From: Paraburkholderia phenazinium
GTDB lineage: Bacteria > Pseudomonadota > Gammaproteobacteria > Burkholderiales > Burkholderiaceae
Direction of reading: 5' to 3'
Length of the DNA stretch: 64,000 nucleotides
NCBI RefSeq assembly: GCF_900100735.1
Contig: NZ_FNCJ01000011.1
Span: 186,001-250,000, forward strand
Of this stretch, positions 46,044 to 54,464 are shown one piece after another; position 1 is the first letter of the stretch; the number at the start of each line of letters is the position of its first letter. The notes below the pieces were generated by a model, which saw nothing but the letters and a program-made list of their open reading frames with translations, was not told the DNA's origin and searched no databases. The translations under genes and the position numbers were made by a program.

Positions 46044-46829
46044 TCAGCGCTCCTCGCGAGGCAGATACGACAGCTTGCCGAGAATCGCGTCGGCCAGCGT
46101 GGCGGGTAGCAAGGTCAGAAGCAACATGCCGAACGCGAGCAGGTTAGGAAACGCGATTTCCGAGCGGCAGGCTGCCAGCTTTCGTTGAATATGCCGCGCG
46201 GCCTTGTCTGCAGACCAAAGGAATGGCTTGTCGCCGGGAAACACATCGCTCATGGCCGTCTTGACGAAACCGGGCAACACGATCGACAGACGCACGCCAT
46301 CGCGCGCCAGCAGCGGGCGCACCGAGTCGCCGTAAGCCTTGAGCGCAGCCTTGCTGGCGCAATAGGCCGGCGAAATCGCCATGCCGCGCAACGCCGCGAT
46401 GGAACTGACGAGCGCAATCTGGCCGTGACGGCGCGGACGCATGCGGGCGACGACCGGCAGGACGGCATGCATCGCGCCGTAGAAATTGGTGTCGACGATG
46501 GCTGCCGTGCGTTCCAGTTCTTCCCAGTCCTTTGCCGACGCGAGCGTACTTGCTACGCCGGCGTTGGCGATCAGCAGGTCGATGGGGAAAGTGTCGTCGA
46601 AGCGTTCGAGCGCGGCCTGCATCGTGGCGGCGTCGCGCACGTCCGTGAGCACCGTCTCAACCTGGGCGCCGCGTGCCTGGCATGCGGATGCGCACGCCTT
46701 CAGCCGTGCTGCGTCGCGGCCCACCAGTCCAAGCACCACCCCGGGCGCCGCATAGGCGAGCGCGAGCGCTTGCCCCAAGCCCGCGCTTGCGCCCGTGATG
46801 ACGATGTGACGTGGCAGGCCTTTACTCAT
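46044..46829 (-). CDS. wcbP: Short-chain dehydrogenase/reductase (WcbP-like)
   Basis: A 261-residue classical SDR. NADP-binding TGASAGLG (12-19), NANAG-type IANAG, catalytic VSSIAA and YCASK (Tyr156, Lys160). The C-terminal 40 residues are hydrophobic (LLAFGMLLLTLLPATLADAI), suggesting membrane association as in 3-ketosphinganine reductases. A keto-lipid substrate produced by WcbT is therefore plausible, as inference. It ends immediately before the wcbQ start and overlaps wcbO by four bases. Confidence 0.9.
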   Translation of the reverse strand: MSKGLPRHIVITGASAGLGQALALAYAAPGVVLGLVGRDAARLKACASACQARGAQVETVLTDVRDAATMQAALERFDDTFPIDLLIANAGVASTLASAKDWEELERTAAIVDTNFYGAMHAVLPVVARMRPRRHGQIALVSSIAALRGMAISPAYCASKAALKAYGDSVRPLLARDGVRLSIVLPGFVKTAMSDVFPGDKPFLWSADKAARHIQRKLAACRSEIAFPNLLAFGMLLLTLLPATLADAILGKLSYLPREER

Positions 46830-48028
46830 AGGGCGCTTTCCAGACGTTGCACTGCGCCCGCTGTCGCCATGGCGATGCCGGTGCGGGTGTAGAAGTCGCC
46901 GTTGATCTGGGTGTGGTGGACGACATAGTCCAGAAACGACTGATAGAGATGCATGTCCGGCTGCTCCGCGTGCAGCCAGAAGTCGTCTAGCGTGCCCTGC
47001 CAGGTCAGACCCGGCATGCTGTAAATCGCGGTGCCGAGTGCGATGAGGGGACGGCGGTGGTGCAACGCCGACAAACCGACGGTGCTGTTGACGACGACGG
47101 CGCCGCGCGCGTGGTCGAGCAGGGTCGGCAAGTGGCCCGCGTCGATAAAGCGCAGACGCCCGGCGATGTCCAGCTCGCGAGCGAGTTGCTCCCCATAGCG
47201 CCGATAGTCGATCAGGCCTGTGTCGAGCGGATGGTTCTTGATGACCAGCAACGTCTCGGGCGGCGCATGCCGCGCGAACGATCGCAACACCTTTTCAATG
47301 GCGTCACGAACACCATTGAACGGCGAGTGAACGACGATCTGCGCATCCGAGTTCAGTTGCAGTGGAAATATGTAATAAGCATGAGCGCCGTCGAGCAGCT
47401 CGCGCGTGACCTGCTCCGCGTCGCGATGATGCTGACGCTGTCGCAACGCGCGCGCCGCCAGGCCCGAGTATTCGAAGAAGCCGTTGCGCGGGCGATGACT
47501 GCGGTAATGCGGGAACTGTTTAGCGTAAAGCGTATTGGCGGCGCGATAGCGGATGTCGTGAAAGGCGCGTTCACGGAGGTTGTAACCGGTGGGAATACCG
47601 GCCGGACTGGCTGGCGTCACACTACGCTGTGCGAGATACCAGGCGGGATCCCTCGGCAATTGCGAACGGCCATTGACGCCATGCTTCTCTAATGTGAGCC
47701 AATGAGGACGAACATAACCCTCCTCGAATACATGAACGCGCAAACCTTTGCTTTGCGAAACCGGATGCATGGGACGGTGAATCTCGCGACAATCGCCGAA
47801 CAAAATGACATCTGTAAAATCGCCGAGATTCAGAACATTGGCGTACCACTCGGGTAAATCACCTGAACGGCCGGAAAAATTCCAGGCGTCACCGCCGCCC
47901 GCATAAATCAGATCGCCACCGCAGAAATTAACCCGCCGCACAGCATGACCACGCTCACGCAAGGCAACTGCGAGCCGGCTAAAAAACGGCGAAGCCGTGC
48001 CCTGCAGGGCCAAGAAGGAGCGGCGCAT
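46826..48028 (-). CDS. wcbO: Capsule polysaccharide export/biosynthesis protein, KpsS-type (WcbO-like)
   Basis: A 400-residue protein of the capsule synthesis family (KpsS/KpsC type; in E. coli these make the Kdo linker on the lipid anchor of group 2 capsules). Conserved parts include FVEEGY-type HVFEEGYVRPHWLTLE, LQLNSDAQIVVHSPFN, VIKNHPLDTGLIDYR and VVNSTVGLSALHHRRP. The start MRRSFLALQG has a GGAG site eight bases upstream; an in-frame extension of 56 codons reads through a tandem repeat and is rejected. First gene of the wcbO-P-Q-R-S-T unit. Confidence 0.92.
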   Translation of the reverse strand: MRRSFLALQGTASPFFSRLAVALRERGHAVRRVNFCGGDLIYAGGGDAWNFSGRSGDLPEWYANVLNLGDFTDVILFGDCREIHRPMHPVSQSKGLRVHVFEEGYVRPHWLTLEKHGVNGRSQLPRDPAWYLAQRSVTPASPAGIPTGYNLRERAFHDIRYRAANTLYAKQFPHYRSHRPRNGFFEYSGLAARALRQRQHHRDAEQVTRELLDGAHAYYIFPLQLNSDAQIVVHSPFNGVRDAIEKVLRSFARHAPPETLLVIKNHPLDTGLIDYRRYGEQLARELDIAGRLRFIDAGHLPTLLDHARGAVVVNSTVGLSALHHRRPLIALGTAIYSMPGLTWQGTLDDFWLHAEQPDMHLYQSFLDYVVHHTQINGDFYTRTGIAMATAGAVQRLESAL

Positions 48029-48091
48029 GTAGAAACGTCGAGTAGCAGCGCGGGCCTCGCCAAAGGGGGCCCCGTTAGCAAAAGCTATTTC

Positions 48092-48127
48092 CCCGGTGAC
48101 GTTAGCCCACCCGGTGACGTTAGCCCA
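48092..48127. repeat. Tandem direct repeat, two copies of 18 bp
   Basis: Two perfect, adjacent copies of CCCGGTGACGTTAGCCCA, 63 bases upstream of the wcbO start. GTGACGTTA-like content gives each unit an internal dyad-like GTGAC/GTTA(G)C appearance. Possible regulator-binding site for the capsule promoter, or simple slippage. Confidence 0.85.
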
Positions 48128-48248
48128 GCTTGGATTTCTGGTTAGTAGCGTTGTGATTCTAAGGGACGAAGGATACAACATTACGGGATGGAACAAGCAT
48201 AAACAAAAAGAAAAAACTGGAAATATGACGTAAGGACCACAGGGGTGA

Positions 48249-48277
48249 TAGCACAGTCGGTACGGGGTGGCTATAAT
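48249..48277 (+). promoter_or_regulatory. Candidate sigma-70 promoter for the wcbD-wzm-wzt arm
   Basis: A consensus -10 hexamer TATAAT (48272-48277) has TAGCAC 17 bases upstream (48249-48254), a weak -35 match. The distance to the wcbD start (about 250 bases) leaves a long untranslated leader. The -10 is good; the whole call is tentative. Confidence 0.35.
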
Positions 48278-48528
48278 CAGCCGCCGTTAGCGTTTCGCTC
48301 AAGTTTTTAGCGTTGCAGCTCCGGGTATGGGCCAGTCCGCTTGAGCGCACGTGGCTAAGCGCCGCCAAGCGGTAATGACACACTGGGGTAACGCAACCAT
48401 GCGGCCCCGTCTCAAACGTTTCCGCGAGAACTTACCGCGGAATTTTGCTGTAATTTCTGCTCTTCCCTCGATTTCGCCAATGGCGCATTAAGGGATTTGA
48501 AAGAGCCATTCAGTTTGGACAAGACGAG

Positions 48529-49683
48529 TTGGAAACCGTAGCTAACAATGAAGCGGCACTGCCGCCCTCGGGGAAGAAGAAGGGTCTCGTCGAACGTATC
48601 AAGGGAGTCAACCGGATTTTTGCGTTGACTGTCGTGGTGCCTACTGCTATCGCCATCCTGTACTTCGGGGTAATCGCCTCCGATATCTATGTGTCGGAAT
48701 CCCGCTTCGTGGTACGCAGTCCGCAACGGCAAAGCCAGACAAGCGTGGTCGGCGCACTACTCCAGGGCACTGGCTTTTCGCGAGCACAAGACGACACGTA
48801 CCCGGTGATCGACTATATCCAGTCCCGGGACGCGCTCAAGGAACTGAATCGGGGTGACTACATTGTCGACGCTTATGGCAATCACGGCGACTTCCTAAGC
48901 CACTTTTCGCGGCATCTAGACGGAAGCTTCGAGTCGTTGTGGAAATACTACGGCAAGCACATTGTCTCCGTGGATCTGGATTCGACCTCGGCGATCACGA
49001 CCTTGCAGGTTCGCGCCTATACGGCGAGCGACGCGGCGAAGATCAACGAAACGCTGCTGGAAATGAGCGAGCGTCTGATCAACCGCATGAATGAGCGTGC
49101 GGCCGTCGACACAGTGCAATTCGCGCAGCAACAGGTGGATCTGGCTGCGGCCAAGGCGAAGGACGCGGCGGCAGCACTCGCTTCGTACCGGAACTCGTAC
49201 ACAGTCTTCGACCCCGAGAAACAGTCGGCCCTGCAGTTGCAACAGGTCACAAGCTTGCAGACGCAAATGTTTGCAGCGCAGACACAGTTGATCCAGTTGC
49301 AGTCCATCTCTCCGCAAAACCCGCAGATTCCGGTGCTGAAGACCAGCATTGCGACACTTGAAAAGCAGATCCAGGAAGCAACCGGCGGCGTAACGGGTGG
49401 CGCAAACTCGTTGTCCAACAAAGCGGCTGCCTATGCACGACTGCAGCTCGATTCCCAGTTTGCCGACAAGCAGTTGGCTTCGACCATGGCGGCGTTGGAG
49501 AATGCTCGCGCCGAGGCTCAGCGCAAGCAGCTGTATCTTGAACGGCTGGTGCAGCCGAATACGCCTGATGTGGCGATCGAGCCCAAGCGGTTGAAGGGGA
49601 TTTTTGAGGTTTTTGCGCTCGGGATGATTGCTTGGGGCGTGTTGAGTCTGCTGCTCGCGGGCGTACGCGAGCACCACGACTGA
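48529..49683 (+). CDS. wcbD: Capsule export inner-membrane protein (KpsE/WcbD-like, PCP-3 family)
   Basis: A 384-residue polysaccharide co-polymerase/export protein that bridges the ABC exporter and the outer-membrane channel. It has an N-terminal membrane segment (IFALTVVVPTAIAILYFGVI), a periplasmic part opening with DIYVSESRFVVRSPQ, a long coiled coil (about 190-345) and a C-terminal membrane segment (FEVFALGMIAWGVLSLLLAG). The start is a TTG: no ATG or GTG exists between the previous in-frame stop and the first membrane helix. Confidence 0.93.
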   Translation: METVANNEAALPPSGKKKGLVERIKGVNRIFALTVVVPTAIAILYFGVIASDIYVSESRFVVRSPQRQSQTSVVGALLQGTGFSRAQDDTYPVIDYIQSRDALKELNRGDYIVDAYGNHGDFLSHFSRHLDGSFESLWKYYGKHIVSVDLDSTSAITTLQVRAYTASDAAKINETLLEMSERLINRMNERAAVDTVQFAQQQVDLAAAKAKDAAAALASYRNSYTVFDPEKQSALQLQQVTSLQTQMFAAQTQLIQLQSISPQNPQIPVLKTSIATLEKQIQEATGGVTGGANSLSNKAAAYARLQLDSQFADKQLASTMAALENARAEAQRKQLYLERLVQPNTPDVAIEPKRLKGIFEVFALGMIAWGVLSLLLAGVREHHD

Positions 49684-49695
49684 GGATTGGACAGC

Positions 49696-50487
49696 GTGCA
49701 TCACGATACTCCCCTACTGAGGTCCATGCAGATTCAAAGGCGCGTTGTGGGAGCGCTTTTGATGCGAGAGATCTTGACAAGGTATGGCAGACACAACATT
49801 GGCTTTCTGTGGGTATTTTTCGAACCAATGATGTTTACGCTGGGTGTGCTCGGCTTGTGGACCATTTCAAAAGCAACGCACGGGTCGTCACTTCCGATTA
49901 CTTCATTCGCCGTTACGGGGTACTCGTCGGTTCTGCTATGGCGTAACTGCGCGAATCGCTGCGGACTGGCCATTCAACCCAACCAGTCACTGCTCTATCA
50001 CCGCAACGTGCGCGTCATCGATCTCTTCATGGCGCGGGTTTTGCTGGAGATCGCCGGCGCGACGATGTCATTCGTATTCTTGACGGTATTTTTCGTGACT
50101 GTCGGGATGATGCAGCCTCCGCAAAACATCTCGATGATCCTCGGCGGCTGGATCTTCCTCGCTTTTTTCGGCAGTGGGCTCGGTTTTGTCATTGGTGCTT
50201 TGAGTGAGCGCAGCGAAGCAGTCGAACGTGTATGGCATACGGTGGCATACGTGCTGTTCCCACTTTCCGGCGCGCTTTTCATGGTCGACTGGTTGCCAGA
50301 GAAATTCCAGAAGGTAATTTTAATTTTGCCGATGGTCCACGGCACCGAGATGTTGCGCGGCGGATACTTCGGATCGCTGGTTAAACCTCACTACGATATC
50401 GGTTACATGGTCACATGCGATATGGTTCTGATGCTACTCGGCCTATACCTCGTCCGGGATGCCGGCAAGCGAGTTGAACCCGAATGA
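49696..50487 (+). CDS. wzm: Polysaccharide ABC exporter permease (Wzm/KpsM-like)
   Basis: A protein of about 263 residues of the ABC-2 family with six hydrophobic segments. MREILTRYGRHNIGFLWVFFEP is the amphipathic coupling region before TM1 in KpsM/Wzm, and LFMVDWLPEKFQKV precedes the conserved late loop. Start uncertain: a GTG at 49696 has GAGG ten bases upstream; a TTG at 49687 and an ATG at 49726 are alternatives. The stop overlaps the ATPase start (ATGA). Confidence 0.92.
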   Translation: MHHDTPLLRSMQIQRRVVGALLMREILTRYGRHNIGFLWVFFEPMMFTLGVLGLWTISKATHGSSLPITSFAVTGYSSVLLWRNCANRCGLAIQPNQSLLYHRNVRVIDLFMARVLLEIAGATMSFVFLTVFFVTVGMMQPPQNISMILGGWIFLAFFGSGLGFVIGALSERSEAVERVWHTVAYVLFPLSGALFMVDWLPEKFQKVILILPMVHGTEMLRGGYFGSLVKPHYDIGYMVTCDMVLMLLGLYLVRDAGKRVEPE

Positions 50488-51137
50488 TCGAGCTGAGAGA
50501 AGTCTGCAAGGACTATCACACACGTCAAGGCCGACGCCGCGTTCTCGACAAGATTAACTTGCGCGTCAACCCAAGCGAGAAAATTGGCATCCTCGGTCGA
50601 AATGGTGCGGGCAAGTCGACGATGATCCGCATGATCAGCGGAGCGGAATTGCCGACCGCAGGCAAGATTCGCCGCAGCATGAGCGTGTCCTGGCCGTTAG
50701 CATTTGGCGGGGCATTTCAGGGCAGCCTGACCGGCATGGACAACCTGCGCTTCATTTGCCGGGTTTACGGTGCCGACGCAAAGGCCGCAGAGCCGTTCGT
50801 TCAAGAGTTCTCGGAACTTGGCTACTATCTACGCGAACCGGTCAAGAGCTACTCGGCCGGCATGCGAGCACGACTTGCCTTTGCTATTTCTATGGCTGTC
50901 GAATTCGATTGCTTCTTGATCGACGAAATCGTCGCTGTCGGCGACAGCCGTTTTCACGAGAAGTGTCATCATGAGTTGTTCGAACGGCGCAAGGACAGGT
51001 CGCTCATCATTGTGAGCCATGATGCCGGATACATCCGAGAACACTGCGACCGGGCTGCCGTACTTGTGCAAGGTAAGCTGCACACGTTCGACGAAGTCGA
51101 GGAAGCCTTTACGTTTTATCAGGAAAGCGTGAGTTGA
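50484..51137 (+). CDS. wzt: Polysaccharide ABC exporter ATPase (Wzt/KpsT-like, short form)
   Basis: A 217-residue ATPase with Walker A GRNGAGKST, signature YSAGMRARLAFAIS, Walker B CFLIDEIVAVGD and His-loop IIVSHDAGYI. The length equals KpsT; it lacks the C-terminal carbohydrate-recognition domain of O-antigen Wzt proteins. A similar domain is found instead in the protein at 55623-57242. It is paired with the permease by a four-base overlap. Confidence 0.95.
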   Translation: MIELREVCKDYHTRQGRRRVLDKINLRVNPSEKIGILGRNGAGKSTMIRMISGAELPTAGKIRRSMSVSWPLAFGGAFQGSLTGMDNLRFICRVYGADAKAAEPFVQEFSELGYYLREPVKSYSAGMRARLAFAISMAVEFDCFLIDEIVAVGDSRFHEKCHHELFERRKDRSLIIVSHDAGYIREHCDRAAVLVQGKLHTFDEVEEAFTFYQESVS

Positions 51138-51159
51138 GGCCGCTCGCGTTCTATTGCCC

Positions 51160-52449
51160 GTGCACCACCTGATCAAGACCTTCAAGGCGGCAGCGCTACA
51201 ATTCGTCGCTATCTGGTTGCTACCTCGCAAGGTTGCAACTGCAAGGCGCGCGGTGATGGCGCTTCGGCCGACTAACGATGTCGAGCAGCGCGGCGCCCGA
51301 CAGTTACTCATCGACGTGTCGATCATCGCTTCGCATGACGCGGGCACTGGGATTCAACGCGTCGTCCGGTCCCTGCTGCTACCACTGCTGAATGTACCGC
51401 TACCCGGATTCGAGGTTCGGCCAGTACGTGCGACGAGAAAACAACGATATCGCTACGCGAACAGCTATGTCGCATCTCTAACCTCATCCGGGCCACCCGG
51501 GGAGGACGAGTATGTTCAAGTATCGAACGGTGATATTTTCGTCGGCCTCGATTTGACCAGTCGTATTTTGCCCCGGCGCCAGTTCGAGTTGCTCCAGTGG
51601 CAAGCAACGGGGGTGCGCTGCGCTTTCGTCGTCTACGACTTGTTACCGCTGCTTCATCCTCATTGGTTCACACAACGAGGGCGCCGGTCGTTCGTGCATT
51701 GGCTGTCTACACTGGCGATCCACGCAGATGCCCTGTTTTGCATCTCAAACTCGGTTTCAAACGAAGTGCGCGACAGCATGAGATGTCGCTTCGGCTTAAG
51801 CGATGCCGCGGTTTCAGCCCGGTGGTTTCACCTTGGAGCCGATCTGCCAAGCAGCGACATTCTGCCAGACAATGCCGCATCACGCTCACTGCGTCGAAAC
51901 CAATTGTCAGGATGCCCCACTGTTCTGATGGTAGGCACAATTGAGCCACGAAAAGGTCATGCGCAGGTACTCGACGCCTTCGAACTACTGTGGAAAGACG
52001 GCGTCAAATCAACATTGATCATCGCGGGAAAGCAAGGCTGGCACGTCAACGCGCTCATCGACCGTCTAAGAAGTCACCCTGAGAACGGCAAGCGCCTGCA
52101 CTGGTTCGCCGATACCGACGACGTCGAATTGACAAAGCTCTACACTGAACTCGACGGCCTCGTGATGGCGTCTGAAGCCGAGGGATTCGGGCTACCATTG
52201 GTCGAAGCCGCGCAATACGGCATGCCCGCATTGCTTCGCGATCTCCCCGTATTCCGAGAAGTCGCCGGGAACCATGCGGCCTATTTCACTGCAAAGACTG
52301 GCGCCGAACTCGCGCCTCAATTGGCACGGTGGTTAAGCGAGCTCGAACGCGGCGCTGCACCCGCCAGCCACGCAATGAAATCACTGACGTGGTCCGCGAG
52401 TGCCGAGCAACTAAAAGCCTTGATAGCAGAACTCGACCGTCAAAGGTAG
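51160..52449 (+). CDS. Family 4 glycosyltransferase
   Basis: A protein of about 429 residues. The catalytic half has LMVGTIEPRKGHAQVLDAFELL and the donor-binding segment ASEAEGFGLPLVEAAQYGMP. The N-terminal domain carries LLIDVSIIASHDAGTGIQRVVRSLL, a phrase found in GT4 enzymes of rhamnan and mannan assembly. The start is unclear: GTG at 51160, TTG at 51154 or ATG at 51256. It is the last gene of the plus-strand export operon and ends one base from a convergent stop. Confidence 0.9.
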   Translation: MHHLIKTFKAAALQFVAIWLLPRKVATARRAVMALRPTNDVEQRGARQLLIDVSIIASHDAGTGIQRVVRSLLLPLLNVPLPGFEVRPVRATRKQRYRYANSYVASLTSSGPPGEDEYVQVSNGDIFVGLDLTSRILPRRQFELLQWQATGVRCAFVVYDLLPLLHPHWFTQRGRRSFVHWLSTLAIHADALFCISNSVSNEVRDSMRCRFGLSDAAVSARWFHLGADLPSSDILPDNAASRSLRRNQLSGCPTVLMVGTIEPRKGHAQVLDAFELLWKDGVKSTLIIAGKQGWHVNALIDRLRSHPENGKRLHWFADTDDVELTKLYTELDGLVMASEAEGFGLPLVEAAQYGMPALLRDLPVFREVAGNHAAYFTAKTGAELAPQLARWLSELERGAAPASHAMKSLTWSASAEQLKALIAELDRQR

Positions 52450-52450
52450 C

Positions 52451-53572
52451 TCAACCGAAGCGTCGACACACCGCGAGCGTCCGCTTTGCGCAACGCTCCC
52501 AACTCACCGTGCTAGCGACGTGTAAGCCGCGTGCGGTTGCGGCCCGCCGCCAGGTTTCGTCGCACAATACCAACTCGATACCATCGCGCAGCAACTTATG
52601 ATCGTCCGGTTCGACGAGCCATGCCGCACCATCTGCAACTTCCGGCAACGACGAACAGTTTGACGTTAAAGTCGGTATGCCGCTTGCCATTGCTTCGAGC
52701 ACCGGAAGACCGAAACCCTCATATATCGACGGAAACAAAAATGCCCTTGCTCCCGAGTAAAGCAACGGGAGGAATGCCTCTTCGACAAAGCCAAGGTACC
52801 TCAGCCAGCCTTCGCGCTCGCCCCGCTCGATCTGCTCCCGCAAAGCATCACTCAACCACCCCGTGCTGCCGGCTAAAACCAATGGATAGCGGGTACGCAG
52901 TGAGGACGGCAGATCCAGATACGCGGCAAGTAGACGGTCAATCCGCTTGCGCGGTTCGAGCGTGGAAACGCACAACGAATACTCGCCGTGGACCAGGCCG
53001 TGCTCGTTCAACTCAGCCGCTATCTCGTGGGCGCTCCTAGGGCGAAACTCCTGCCGCGCCCCCAAACCGATCGCTGTGATTCGCGTCGGCGACCATCCAA
53101 AATAGTCGATGACCTCGGCGCGTATCGCTTCAGAATCCGTAATCAGATGAGCAGCACGCTTGAGCGTCGACGCAAAGCCGCTTTCGAAATGCTTGATCCG
53201 TGCAGCTGGATGGGTCTCCGGGTACTTGAACACGGAAAGATCATGCACCGTCACAATTCCACCATCAACCGACTCCGGTAAGAAGTAATTCGGTGAATGG
53301 AATACATGTTGGCGCAAATCGCGCTGCATCCGCCATCGACGCCAGCTTTTCGGTGCACGAAAGAAGCCACGATCGCGCGTCGGCGTGACCGCTTCAGATC
53401 CCAAACCTTGCAGCATATCGGCAGGATCTGCAATCCAACGGTCCGCGAAATAGTAGCGAATCGAGTCGAACTCTTTTGAGCAGGCCTGGTAATGGCTCGC
53501 CAGTTCCCAAGCGTACCGGCCAATGCCGGTCAACGGCGGGATGAGTGCATCTACCGCCAAGATCAATTTCAA
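52451..53572 (-). CDS. Family 4 glycosyltransferase
   Basis: A 373-residue GT-B enzyme. It opens with MKLILAVDALIPPLTGIGRYAW, typical of mannosyl/rhamnosyltransferases of A-band and similar polymers. The C-terminal half has CVSTLEPRKRIDRLLAAYLDL and FPSIYEGFGLPVLEAMASGIP. It overlaps rmd by four bases, so a GDP-D-rhamnose donor is a reasonable guess. Last gene of the right arm. Confidence 0.92.
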   Translation of the reverse strand: MKLILAVDALIPPLTGIGRYAWELASHYQACSKEFDSIRYYFADRWIADPADMLQGLGSEAVTPTRDRGFFRAPKSWRRWRMQRDLRQHVFHSPNYFLPESVDGGIVTVHDLSVFKYPETHPAARIKHFESGFASTLKRAAHLITDSEAIRAEVIDYFGWSPTRITAIGLGARQEFRPRSAHEIAAELNEHGLVHGEYSLCVSTLEPRKRIDRLLAAYLDLPSSLRTRYPLVLAGSTGWLSDALREQIERGEREGWLRYLGFVEEAFLPLLYSGARAFLFPSIYEGFGLPVLEAMASGIPTLTSNCSSLPEVADGAAWLVEPDDHKLLRDGIELVLCDETWRRAATARGLHVASTVSWERCAKRTLAVCRRFG

Positions 53573-54462
53573 GCGGCACTCTCCAGCATCCAGCTCAGCG
53601 TCTCGCGCAGCGAGATGCGAGGCAACGTACCAATGGCTCGTTGAAGTTTCCCGCCGTTACCAACCAGCCTATGGACCTCGTTGCTTCTAAGGTAGGCCGG
53701 ATTGACTCGAATTTCTTGCTGAAATCCGGTCAATTCTTTCATTATTGTTAGCACATCAAGCAATGCATGTCCCGCCCCCGAGCAGACGTTGAAAACTTGC
53801 CCGGCAAAGTCACCGTGTAGCAATCGGCCATAAGCGCGGACAATCATTCGTACGTCAGAGAAATCCCGAACGACATGCAGATTGCCCAGTTCCAACAGCG
53901 GCGCTTTTCGCCGAAAGTGATCGACAATCTTCGGCAAAAGGAAGTTCGGGCTTTGTCCGATGCCGGTGTAGTTAAACGGACGCACTATCGTGATCGGGAG
54001 CTTGCCGCGCCAAAGATTCGCAACGTATTCCATCGCTAGCTTGCTAACGGCATAGTCGTTCGCTGGAGCAGGGGGCACGTGTTCATCGATAACTTCGCGA
54101 TCGGAGTTGCCGTACACGTTGGCACTGCTAGCAAGTAATATCGACCGCGGCGAGCAACCCGACGCAACCACCGAGTTCAGCAGATTACGGGTTCCTAACA
54201 CGTTGGCTTGATAGATGGCGCTAGCGTCACCATGCGCGACGAAAGAAATCGCAGCAAGATGAACAACAGCATCGGGCCGCTCGCGCGCGAGCAACTCTGT
54301 CAGCGTGCCATGATCGAGCAAGTCGCACGTATAAGTGGGCCAGCGCGCTCCGGCCTTGGGACCATGGCTGATACCACACACTTCGTGACCGCCATCCTCC
54401 AGTTCCGCTGCAAGATGGCGGCCCGTGAACCCACCGATCCCGGTGATCAAAACCTTGGACAT
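53569..54462 (-). CDS. rmd: GDP-6-deoxy-4-keto-mannose reductase (Rmd-like)
   Basis: A 297-residue extended SDR with VLITGIGGFTGRHLAAEL and NDYAVSKLAMEY (YxxxK). Next to gmd it should reduce GDP-4-keto-6-deoxy-D-mannose to GDP-D-rhamnose. A GDP-6-deoxy-D-talose synthase is the alternative, since the two are hard to separate by eye. It starts 2 bases after gmd and is coupled to the next glycosyltransferase. Confidence 0.88.
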   Translation of the reverse strand: MSKVLITGIGGFTGRHLAAELEDGGHEVCGISHGPKAGARWPTYTCDLLDHGTLTELLARERPDAVVHLAAISFVAHGDASAIYQANVLGTRNLLNSVVASGCSPRSILLASSANVYGNSDREVIDEHVPPAPANDYAVSKLAMEYVANLWRGKLPITIVRPFNYTGIGQSPNFLLPKIVDHFRRKAPLLELGNLHVVRDFSDVRMIVRAYGRLLHGDFAGQVFNVCSGAGHALLDVLTIMKELTGFQQEIRVNPAYLRSNEVHRLVGNGGKLQRAIGTLPRISLRETLSWMLESAA

Positions 54463-54464
54463 AG

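Larger units (their letters stand above)
48029..48528. promoter_or_regulatory. Divergent capsule control region, about 500 bp
   Basis: The largest gene-free stretch in the window, between the two head-to-head capsule arms. It contains the 18-bp tandem repeat, an AT-rich block around 48175-48235 unlike the flanks, and a plus-strand TATAAT at 48272-48277. It ends in an A/G-rich leader before wcbD. The region must hold promoters for both arms. I see no coding sequence in it. Confidence 0.6.
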
